DNA of 5,209 bases. Origin: Desulfobacterales bacterium (lineage in GTDB: Bacteria > Desulfobacterota > DSM-4660 > Desulfatiglandales > B25-G16). Each line of letters begins with the position of its first letter. The first letter of the stretch is position 1. Location of the stretch: NCBI GenBank assembly GCA_013375335.1, contig JABXJZ010000125.1, positions 1 to 5,209 on the forward strand, written 5' to 3'. The position numbers and the translations under genes were made by a program. The notes beneath the pieces are model-generated. The model did not search any database and was not told the origin of the DNA. It saw only the letters and a program-made list of their open reading frames with translations. This document shows positions 1-5,209 of the stretch, piece by piece.

Positions 1-1
1 A

Positions 2-274
2 TACCACTTTGATGCAGGTCAACTGATAGCTGCTATGGGGGCCAGGTACCTCGTCGTGCTAGGTGAACATGGTCAACAGGTTATCGAGGGGGCACGGAAA
101 GGGAGTATGAATGCAGCTCAGACACAACTTGCAACTACTCATGCCGAGATGAGCGATGCAATAAAGGCGCATGTAAGGCAGGGTGACATCCTCTTCCTGA
201 AGGGTTCAAGAAAGGTGGCCTTGGATAAGGTAGTTGAGGCTATAAAAGGATATTTCGGAGTAAGTAGGGGATAG
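2..274 (+). CDS. murF: MurF, C-terminal fragment (UDP-MurNAc-tripeptide:D-Ala-D-Ala ligase)
   Basis: This is the last 90 codons of MurF; the 5' part lies outside the window and the frame is open from base 2 to the TAG stop at 272-274. MurF is the cytoplasmic ATP-dependent ligase that adds D-Ala-D-Ala to UDP-MurNAc-tripeptide, completing the pentapeptide precursor. What is visible is the end of Mur ligase domain 3. A Rossmann-like strand ([10 protein letters not shown]) is followed by a helix-strand-helix and then the typical MurF ending, [21 protein letters not shown], where the LKGSR segment is characteristic of the family. The in-frame ATG at 35 is an internal methionine, not a start, because homologous coding sequence continues upstream of it. 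The gene lies 4 bases ahead of mraY, the usual dcw arrangement. The identification rests on the C-terminal motif and the context. Confidence 0.93.
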   Translation, partial: YHFDAGQLIAAMGARYLVVLGEHGQQVIEGARKGSMNAAQTQLATTHAEMSDAIKAHVRQGDILFLKGSRKVALDKVVEAIKGYFGVSRG

Positions 275-287
275 AGGAATGCTCTAT
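271..287 (+). other. Possible RNA hairpin with the mraY start codon in its loop
   Basis: ATAGAG (271-276) is perfectly complementary to CTCTAT (282-287), leaving a five-base loop GAATG (277-281) that contains the mraY ATG. The murF stop TAG (272-274) is in the 5' arm. The stem has only two G-C pairs, so it is weak and a chance occurrence is possible. A ribosome terminating on murF would melt it. Confidence 0.3.
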
Positions 288-1358
288 AAGTTGATTTATT
301 ACTTTCATACCTATTACTCCTTCCTGAATGTATTTAGATACATAACCTTCAGGACTATCTACGCAACCCTGACTGCCCTTCTTTTCTCGCTACTTCTCGG
401 GTACTGGATCATTCCGAAGCTGCGGGAGCTCCAGATTGGTCAGTACATCAGGGATGATGGACCCCCAGACCACAAGGATAAGGCAGGAACTCCAACTATG
501 GGGGGATCCTTCCTATTGGTTTCAATCGTTATATGCTCCCTTCTTTGGGTGGAGCCGAGCAATCTATATATCTGGCTGGTCCTGTTTGTTGCTGTCTTAT
601 TTGGTGGCATTGGCTTTCTGGATGATTATCTCAAGATGATACGAAAGAGCAGCAAGGGCCTGAGGGTGTGGAGCAAATTATCCATGCAGGTCGGAATTGC
701 CTTGTTTGTTGGGATAGTGCTGTACCGATCGAGCGGCTTTGATTCCAGGCTTAGTTTCCCGTTTTTTAAGAATTTCTTACCCGATCTTGGCATCGGTTAC
801 CTCATCCTGGTTGTCTTGGTTGTGGTAGGTACGTCCAATGCGGTTAACCTCACCGACGGATTGGACGGGCTGGCCATTGGCCCAATCATAATCGCCTTCC
901 TGAGCTATCTCGTGTTTTCCTATCTAGCTGGGCATATAAAGATCGCCCATTACCTGCAGATCCCATACGTGAGCGGTGCGGGAGAACTTTCCGTGATTTG
1001 CGGTGCCGTAGTAGGGGCAGGTATGGGGTTTTTATGGTACAACAGCTATCCTGCTCAGGTATTTATGGGCGATGCGGGCTCCCTTTCCCTGGGTGCTGCC
1101 TTGGGGATGATAGCCGTAATTTGCAAGCAGGAGATAACCCTTCTCCTTGTTGGCGGCCTTTTTGTGGTTGAGGCCCTGTCAGTGATCTTGCAGGTTGGCT
1201 TCTTTAAGCTCACTGGTGGCAGGCGCGTATTCAGGATGGCCCCAATACATCACCACTTTGAGCTAAAGGGGTGGCCAGAGCCAAAGGTGACCGTCCGGTT
1301 CTGGATTATAGCGATTGTGCTCGCACTGCTTTCCATGAGTACACTCAAGTTGAGGTAA
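279..1358 (+). CDS. mraY: MraY, phospho-MurNAc-pentapeptide translocase (lipid I synthase)
   Basis: MraY is the integral membrane enzyme that transfers phospho-MurNAc-pentapeptide from UDP to undecaprenyl phosphate, making lipid I on the inner face of the cytoplasmic membrane. The product has 359 residues, close to the 360 of E. coli MraY, and about ten hydrophobic segments (roughly residues 24-44, 74-92, 97-114, 133-148, 171-187, 198-217, 238-254, 266-284, 286-306 and 338-357). The family motifs are all present: [18 protein letters not shown] (59-76), the Mg-binding aspartates in FLDDY (D115, D116), [13 protein letters not shown] (187-199), GDAGS with D265, and the HHH motif in APIHHHFE (324-326). 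The aromatic-rich N-terminus ([23 protein letters not shown]) matches the full-length proteobacterial type and supports this ATG. The start is 4 bases after the murF stop. Possible Shine-Dalgarno matches are GGGG at 267-270 or the closer AGAGG at 273-277. All catalytic residues are intact, so it should be functional. Confidence 0.98.
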   Translation: MLYKLIYYFHTYYSFLNVFRYITFRTIYATLTALLFSLLLGYWIIPKLRELQIGQYIRDDGPPDHKDKAGTPTMGGSFLLVSIVICSLLWVEPSNLYIWLVLFVAVLFGGIGFLDDYLKMIRKSSKGLRVWSKLSMQVGIALFVGIVLYRSSGFDSRLSFPFFKNFLPDLGIGYLILVVLVVVGTSNAVNLTDGLDGLAIGPIIIAFLSYLVFSYLAGHIKIAHYLQIPYVSGAGELSVICGAVVGAGMGFLWYNSYPAQVFMGDAGSLSLGAALGMIAVICKQEITLLLVGGLFVVEALSVILQVGFFKLTGGRRVFRMAPIHHHFELKGWPEPKVTVRFWIIAIVLALLSMSTLKLR

Positions 1359-1379
1359 TTGCAGTGGGTGCGGCGAGGG
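1352..1379 (+). promoter_or_regulatory. Two competing ribosome binding sites for murD
   Basis: GAGGT at 1352-1356 overlaps the mraY stop codon and sits seven bases before an in-frame GTG at 1364. GAGGG at 1375-1379 sits only two bases before the ATG at 1382. By spacing the GTG looks better served; by fit of the protein N-terminus to the family the ATG is preferred. Both could be used. Confidence 0.5.
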
Positions 1380-1381
1380 CA

Positions 1382-2761
1382 ATGACGCTATCCGGTGGAA
1401 GGACTCTAGTGGTGGGGCTAGGTGAAAGTGGCCTTGCAGCGGCCAGGTGGCTTGTCACGCAGGGTAGTCGCGTAACTGTCAGTGAACAACAAAGGGTGTC
1501 TGATTTGGATAAAGCTATCTTAGGCGATCTCCTCAAATCAGGCATTGAGCTTGAGCTCGGTGGACATACGGTGAAGACCTTTACGGAGACTGATTTAATT
1601 GTCGTCAGTCCTGGCGTCCCCCTTGACATCAAACCACTTGCCGAGGCGAGGGGAAAGGGGATCCCTATTATAGGGGAGATGGAGCTCGCCAGCAGGTATC
1701 TGAAAACGCCATCCATAGCTGTAACGGGGACAAATGGTAAGTCAACGGTCGTCCATCTGATTGGTGATATGCTCCTCAAGGGGGGGAGAAATGTCTTTGT
1801 TGGCGGAAATATCGGCCGTCCCCTCACTCATTACATAGGGGGAGAACAGAGGGCCGATTACGTGGTATTAGAAGTAAGTAGCTTTCAACTCGATACCATT
1901 CAAACCTTTTCCCCCCTTGTGGCCCTCATCCTCAATGTAAGCCCGGACCATCTCGACCGGTATGCGGACTATAACGCCTATATAAGGTCAAAAGAGAGGA
2001 TATCTGCAAACCAAGGGCGAGGGCAGACCCTCATCTTAAATGACGATGACCCCGTGCTGAGGAAGTTACAGCCCAAAGATGGACCTACTGTACTGAGGTA
2101 TGGATTGAAAGGTAGACAGGGCCGGCACGCATTTTTAGACAATGGACAGATCAAGGCCAGGCTTCCAGGGGGGGAGACGATTGCCTTAAGCCTTGACGAG
2201 TTTTCACTGCCTGGAGACCACAATACGGCGAATGTGATGGCCGCAACCCTCACATCTCTGGCCCTCAGGGTGTTTCCCGGTGCTATACAGGAAGCAGTCG
2301 ACCATTTTAGGGGCTTGCCCCATAGGACTGAACTTGTGGACACGGTAGGAGGGGTAGCCTTCTATGACGATTCAAAGGCCACCAACATAGACGCGACCAT
2401 AAAGTCTATTGCGAGCTTTTCCGGGCCAGTTGTGCTAATCGCCGGGGGTAGGCATAAGGGCAGTGATTATGCCGACCTTGTTGAGGCAGCCTCTCAGAGG
2501 ATAAAGGGGGCTGTTTTTTTGGGAGAGGCCAGTTGCCTTTTGGCAGAGGCATTTGGTGATAAAATACCGTGGTGTAAGGCAGCCACTATGACGGATGCGG
2601 TATCCCTTGCATTTGATCAGGCCCGGGAAGGAGACGTGGTTCTTCTTGCTCCTGCCTGTTCTAGCTTTGACATGTTCAGGGACTTCAGGCACAGGGGTGC
2701 GGCCTTCAGGGAGGCAGTGAGGAGATTAAAGAATGGTGCCCAGGGGAAAGCCCCTTCATAA
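1382..2761 (+). CDS. murD: MurD, UDP-MurNAc-L-Ala:D-glutamate ligase
   Basis: MurD adds D-glutamate to UDP-MurNAc-L-Ala in the cytoplasm using ATP. From the ATG at 1382 it has 459 residues, slightly longer than E. coli MurD (438). Domain 1 opens with the UDP-binding Rossmann strand and loop LVVGLGESG (9-17). The ATP-binding P-loop is GTNGKST (116-122). In the central domain, E165 (LEVSSFQL), H190 (SPDHLDRY) and K204 (YIRSKERI, the expected carbamylated lysine) are present. Domain 3 has GLPHRTE (311-317), DDSKATN (329-335), GGRHKG (355-360) and the D-Glu-binding region APACSSFDMFRDF (423-435). The 1382 start gives MTLSGGRTLVVGLG, matching the usual MxLxGKxVLVxGLG opening. A GTG at 1364 (465 residues) has a better spaced ribosome site and remains possible. 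A longer frame from 1271 runs 88 bases back into mraY and is unlikely. The 3' end overlaps ftsW by 29 bases. Confidence 0.96.
   Translation: MTLSGGRTLVVGLGESGLAAARWLVTQGSRVTVSEQQRVSDLDKAILGDLLKSGIELELGGHTVKTFTETDLIVVSPGVPLDIKPLAEARGKGIPIIGEMELASRYLKTPSIAVTGTNGKSTVVHLIGDMLLKGGRNVFVGGNIGRPLTHYIGGEQRADYVVLEVSSFQLDTIQTFSPLVALILNVSPDHLDRYADYNAYIRSKERISANQGRGQTLILNDDDPVLRKLQPKDGPTVLRYGLKGRQGRHAFLDNGQIKARLPGGETIALSLDEFSLPGDHNTANVMAATLTSLALRVFPGAIQEAVDHFRGLPHRTELVDTVGGVAFYDDSKATNIDATIKSIASFSGPVVLIAGGRHKGSDYADLVEAASQRIKGAVFLGEASCLLAEAFGDKIPWCKAATMTDAVSLAFDQAREGDVVLLAPACSSFDMFRDFRHRGAAFREAVRRLKNGAQGKAPS
2719..2724 (+). promoter_or_regulatory. Shine-Dalgarno site for ftsW inside murD
   Basis: The sequence GAGGAG lies within the last codons of murD, eight bases before the ftsW ATG at 2733. 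It is the best-spaced ribosome site among the start candidates for ftsW and decides in favour of the 29-base overlap rather than a later internal ATG. Confidence 0.75.
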
Positions 2762-3884
2762 CTACGAGCCTATTATGCTCATCTCTGTTTTCCTGTTACT
2801 CGGTATTGGATTGGTTGCAGTCTATAGCGCCAGTTCAGTGCTTGCGGAGCAGAGGTTTGGAGATCACTATTACTATCTCAAAAGGCAGGGTATCTTTTGT
2901 CTGTTTGGTCTCCTGGTCATGATCCTCGCAAACAATATCAACTACCTCTTCTATAGAACACTGGCCTACTTTTTTCTTGGCTCCAGTTTGATCTTATTGG
3001 CCTTGCTGCTTGTCCCGGGATTTGGAGTTAAGGTTGGGGGTGCCCAGAGGTGGTTCAGATTGGGCTTTATCTCCATGCAGCCATCAGAGGTAGCCAAGTT
3101 GTCTCTGGCCATATTCGTGGCCTATAGCATGAGCAAGAACGCTGAGAGCATGGGGACGTTTTCTCATGGTTTCCTTCCACACTTAGCCGTGGCAGCGATC
3201 TTTATGACCCTCATCCTTCTCCAGCCAGATCTCGGGACGGCCATAATCATAGGAGTGTGGATGCTGATCCTTCTCTTTATAGGTGGTGTGAATGTGGCAC
3301 AGCTCTTCCTCCTGTTAGGCCTCATAACCCCTGTTGTCTTTTACCTGATATCCCATACCGCTTACAGGCTTAACCGATGGTGGGCATTCTTAAACCCATG
3401 GGAGGATCCCCAGGGATTTGGCTTCCAGATAATCCACTCCTTTCTTGCCTTTGGTTCAGGGGGGCTCTTGGGAGTGGGGATTGGCAATAGCAAGCAAAAG
3501 CTCTTTTATCTGCCAGAGTCCCATACGGATTTTATCCTGGCAATAATAGCTGAGGAAATAGGTTTTATAGGGGTGAGCGTTTTATTAATCCTGTTTGCCG
3601 TTGTTGTAGCAAGGGGTATCAAGATCGCTTTAGATGCCCCGGAGCTTTTCGGGGCCTACCTCGCCATGGGGATAAGTTGTATGTTGGGGCTACAGGTACT
3701 CGTTAATATGGGGGTAGTAATGGCCCTTTTGCCCACTAAGGGTTTAACGCTTCCCTTTATAAGCTACGGCGGGTCCTCTCTCGTGGTCAGTCTCCTAGGC
3801 GTGGGCATACTGATGAACATATCGAAAAGGTCCAGGCCCAGACCCTGCGTGGGGCAGACTGTTAGAATGGTCGGAGCCAAATGA
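2733..3884 (+). CDS. ftsW: FtsW, SEDS-family septal peptidoglycan glycosyltransferase
   Basis: FtsW is the divisome SEDS protein that polymerises lipid II into septal glycan strands, working with the class B PBP FtsI. The product has 383 residues, a little shorter than E. coli FtsW (414), with only about 14 residues before the first hydrophobic segment. About ten membrane segments are visible. SEDS motifs appear in order: GAQRWFRLG (103-111), QPSEVAKL (116-123), QPDLGTA (164-170), and YLPESHTDFILA, in which D266 aligns with the catalytic aspartate of RodA/FtsW. The signature near the C-terminus is NMGVVMALLPTKGLTLPFISYGGSS (325-349). The location between murD and murG favours FtsW over the paralogue RodA. 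The ATG at 2733 is supported by GAGGAG eight bases upstream, inside murD. A later ATG at 2775 would trim the N-terminal tail and lacks that support. Its stop shares bases with the murG start, suggesting coupled translation. Confidence 0.96.
   Translation: MVPRGKPLHNYEPIMLISVFLLLGIGLVAVYSASSVLAEQRFGDHYYYLKRQGIFCLFGLLVMILANNINYLFYRTLAYFFLGSSLILLALLLVPGFGVKVGGAQRWFRLGFISMQPSEVAKLSLAIFVAYSMSKNAESMGTFSHGFLPHLAVAAIFMTLILLQPDLGTAIIIGVWMLILLFIGGVNVAQLFLLLGLITPVVFYLISHTAYRLNRWWAFLNPWEDPQGFGFQIIHSFLAFGSGGLLGVGIGNSKQKLFYLPESHTDFILAIIAEEIGFIGVSVLLILFAVVVARGIKIALDAPELFGAYLAMGISCMLGLQVLVNMGVVMALLPTKGLTLPFISYGGSSLVVSLLGVGILMNISKRSRPRPCVGQTVRMVGAK
2742..2755 (+). other. Possible RNA hairpin just after the ftsW start codon
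   Basis: AGGGG (2742-2746) pairs perfectly with CCCCT (2751-2755) around a four-base loop AAAG. It lies within the murD/ftsW overlap, six bases after the ftsW ATG and just before the murD stop. It is GC-rich for its length. It is not followed by a T-run, so it is not an intrinsic terminator. Confidence 0.35.
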
Positions 3885-3893
3885 CCGTTAAAC
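3861..3893 (+). other. Possible RNA hairpin spanning the ftsW/murG junction
   Basis: AATGGTC (3866-3872) pairs with GACCGTT (3883-3889) with one G-U wobble. The loop (3873-3882) holds the GGAG ribosome site and the first two bases of the murG ATG. The stem can be extended by GTT (3861-3863) with AAC (3891-3893) across a small internal loop. Both arms are coding, so selection for protein sequence alone could have produced it by chance. Confidence 0.35.
3873..3876 (+). promoter_or_regulatory. Shine-Dalgarno site for murG
   Basis: GGAG lies four bases before the murG ATG at 3881, within the last codons of ftsW. The spacing is short but usable, and the ATGA overlap would allow ribosomes finishing ftsW to restart on murG. 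Confidence 0.55.
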
Positions 3894-4990
3894 AAAGAGG
3901 GGCAGGTGTAAGGGTGATAATCGCTGGGGGCGGCACGGGCGGCCATCTATTCCCAGGGATAGTAATTGCCAGGGAGCTGAAAAAGAGGCTTGATGAAATA
4001 CATATCCTCTTTGTCACTGGTAAGAGGAAGATTGAGAGGGAGATCCTTTTAAAGGCCGGATTTGAGGCAAGGTCAATTGATGTCGAAGGCGTGCTGGGTA
4101 AGGGTCTTTTACCAAGGTTAAGGGCCCTCGTTAAGATGCTTATAGGCTCAGCCCAGTCACTTTCCATCATGAGGGAATTCAGGCCGCATCTGATAGTCGG
4201 TGTAGGTGGTTATCCGTCTGGGCCTGTGTGCCTGGTTGCCTGGTTTCTCAGAATACCCACTGCTATCCATGAGCAAAACTCCTTTCCAGGCCTTACAAAC
4301 AGGATTCTAGCCCCGCTCGTCAAGAAGGTGTTTATATCCTTTGAGGAAACCAGGAAGTTTCTCAAGAGGGGAGATCTCTTTTTGAGCGGAAACCCAATAC
4401 GGGATGACCTCATGCACCTGCCACGATTTCCAGGGAGAGATAATGGGAGGTTTGTCATCCTTGTCACGGGCGGAAGTCAGGGTGCCAGGGCGATAAACAG
4501 GGCAGTCGTTGCTGCCCTTAAGGAATTGAAGACAGCCGGCCTTTCTCCCTTTGTGATCCATCAAACGGGGAGGGAAGATCTGGGAAGGGTAACTGATGAT
4601 TACCGTACCCTTGGGATTGAAGGAGAAGTAAAGGCATTTATACAGGATATGGCCTCTGCCTATGCAAGAGCTGACCTGGTTGTCTGTCGGGCGGGTGCAA
4701 CCACCATTGCTGAATTGGCTGCCCTGGGAAAGCCATCCATCCTCATACCCTTTCCCTACGCAGCTCATAAACACCAGGACATTAACGCTCGGGCATTGGC
4801 GGCAACCGGCGGGGCAGATATGATACTGGAAAGCGATCTTACCGGTAAGGCCCTTGCCTGGAGGATTAGAAGGTATATGGAAGACAGAGAGGAGCTCAAA
4901 AAAATGTCATCTCTGGCCCTGAGGGCTGGAAGACCAAGGGCAGGGGAAGTCATAGCTGAACAGGTGATGGAGCTAATAGGTGGGAAATGA
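3881..4990 (+). CDS. murG: MurG, lipid II synthase (UDP-GlcNAc:lipid I GlcNAc transferase)
   Basis: MurG is the peripheral inner-membrane GT-B glycosyltransferase (family GT28) that adds GlcNAc to lipid I, producing lipid II. The product has 369 residues (E. coli 355). The N-terminal Rossmann domain has the glycine-rich loop [12 protein letters not shown] (15-26) with the conserved H22, then GVGGYPSGP (107-115), [11 protein letters not shown] (130-140) and GNPIR (170-174). The C-terminal domain has GGSQGA (197-202), HQTG (227-230) and the UDP-GlcNAc-binding region [10 protein letters not shown] (270-279), continuing to [12 protein letters not shown] with Q299. A basic, hydrophobic stretch around 78-96 ([14 protein letters not shown]) fits the membrane-facing patch known for the family. 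The ATG overlaps the ftsW TGA as ATGA, with GGAG four bases upstream. About eleven residues precede the usual [12 protein letters not shown] opening. The GTG at 3914 would remove them, but then also the R just before that valine, so the ATG is preferred. Confidence 0.97.
   Translation: MTVKQRGAGVRVIIAGGGTGGHLFPGIVIARELKKRLDEIHILFVTGKRKIEREILLKAGFEARSIDVEGVLGKGLLPRLRALVKMLIGSAQSLSIMREFRPHLIVGVGGYPSGPVCLVAWFLRIPTAIHEQNSFPGLTNRILAPLVKKVFISFEETRKFLKRGDLFLSGNPIRDDLMHLPRFPGRDNGRFVILVTGGSQGARAINRAVVAALKELKTAGLSPFVIHQTGREDLGRVTDDYRTLGIEGEVKAFIQDMASAYARADLVVCRAGATTIAELAALGKPSILIPFPYAAHKHQDINARALAATGGADMILESDLTGKALAWRIRRYMEDREELKKMSSLALRAGRPRAGEVIAEQVMELIGGK
4978..4983 (+). promoter_or_regulatory. Shine-Dalgarno site for murC
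   Basis: AGGTGG, part of the last murG codons, lies three bases before the murC ATG at 4987. As at murG, the ATGA overlap with the upstream stop suggests translational coupling. Confidence 0.5.
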
Positions 4991-5209
4991 AGGTCTTCGG
5001 CAAGGTAAGACACATCCATTTAGTCGGCATTGGCGGAATTGGAATGAGCGGTATAGCCGAGCTTCTGCTTAACTTGGGCTACCGTGTCAGCGGGTCGGAT
5101 ATCAGAAAGACCGAGGTAACGGAGCACCTCTCGGATCTCGGCGGGAGGGTATTTATCGGGCACAGGCCTCAAAATGTGGAGGGGGCCGATGTTGTGGTCT
5201 TCTCTTCGG
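4987..5209 (+). CDS. murC: MurC, N-terminal fragment (UDP-MurNAc:L-alanine ligase)
   Basis: The first 74 codons of MurC are present and the gene runs off the window. MurC adds L-alanine to UDP-MurNAc, the first amino acid of the stem peptide, in the cytoplasm with ATP. The fragment reads [38 protein letters not shown] in its first 38 residues, shown here as motifs: [15 protein letters not shown] (8-22) is the MurC-specific UDP-binding loop, and GYRVSGSD (31-38) closes the next strand. Residues 64-74 ([11 protein letters not shown]) form the strand that normally leads into the SSAI motif. MurD also has a Rossmann opening, but the HIHLVGIGG form and SGSD are typical of MurC. The ATG overlaps the murG stop as ATGA, with AGGTGG at 4978-4983 upstream. 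The ATP-binding and C-terminal domains cannot be seen, so integrity is unknown. Confidence 0.95.
   Translation, partial: MKVFGKVRHIHLVGIGGIGMSGIAELLLNLGYRVSGSDIRKTEVTEHLSDLGGRVFIGHRPQNVEGADVVVFSS

Noticed and set aside
219..252. Promoter-like TTGGAT and TATAAA before mraY
   Set aside because: The spacing is about 14 bases, too short for a standard sigma-70 promoter, and the site is inside the end of murF. Not supportable as a promoter.
436..639. A 67-codon + strand frame inside mraY
   Set aside because: It is fully contained in mraY in another frame, where the MraY motifs [18 protein letters not shown] and FLDDY are encoded. No independent support.
1271..1381. Extended murD N-terminus starting inside mraY
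   Set aside because: The added residues do not resemble a Mur ligase and simply read the mraY 3' end in another frame; a start near 1364-1382 fits the family length.
1345..1827. A 160-codon open frame on the - strand opposite murD
   Set aside because: It lies antisense to clearly conserved MurD coding sequence, its protein has no recognisable motif and is rich in Ser, Pro and Thr as antisense frames often are. It is a shadow of the real gene.
2742..2755. Intrinsic terminator between murD and ftsW
   Set aside because: The stem is short and no U-rich tract follows; termination here would cut off essential genes.
4307..4774. A 155-codon - strand frame opposite murG
   Set aside because: It is antisense to the conserved GT-B C-terminal region and its product resembles no family I know.
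1..5209. A novel or accessory system hidden in the cluster
   Set aside because: All coding capacity is accounted for by six canonical dcw genes in canonical order with intact motifs, and there is no intergenic space for an inserted element.

Overview
This window is a continuous stretch of the dcw (division and cell wall) cluster, in the classic order murF–mraY–murD–ftsW–murG–murC, with every gene on the + strand. It begins inside the 3' end of murF and ends inside the 5' end of murC. The four genes between them are complete, intact and close to the usual family lengths. No intergenic gap exceeds about 25 bases. I see no RNA gene, mobile element, CRISPR array, clear promoter or terminator, so the region reads as the middle of one long polycistronic transcript.

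Layout: the MurF C-terminus (2-274) is followed after 4 bases by mraY (279-1358). murD follows (preferred start 1382, stop 2761), and ftsW (2733-3884) overlaps it by 29 bases. murG (3881-4990) overlaps ftsW by 4 bases (ATGA), and murC (from 4987) overlaps murG by another ATGA. Together the products cover cytoplasmic UDP-MurNAc-pentapeptide synthesis (MurC, MurD, MurF), transfer to undecaprenyl phosphate to form lipid I (MraY), GlcNAc addition to form lipid II (MurG), and septal glycan polymerisation (FtsW).

Organism: a bacterium with peptidoglycan and most likely a Gram-negative envelope. The gene order is that of Proteobacteria, and MraY has the proteobacterial-type N-terminus (an aromatic-rich segment running into [11 protein letters not shown]). 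Base composition looks near 50% GC. Arginine is written mostly as AGG, and ATA is common for isoleucine, which is unlike enterobacteria. A Desulfobacterota (deltaproteobacterial) or related lineage fits, but this is inference from style, not a firm assignment.

I found no previously undescribed system. The points most worth a second look are small-scale: possible RNA hairpins that place the mraY and murG start codons in or at the edge of a loop, a hairpin just after the ftsW start codon inside the murD/ftsW overlap, the ambiguous murD start, and 7-base homopolymer tracts in murD and murG.
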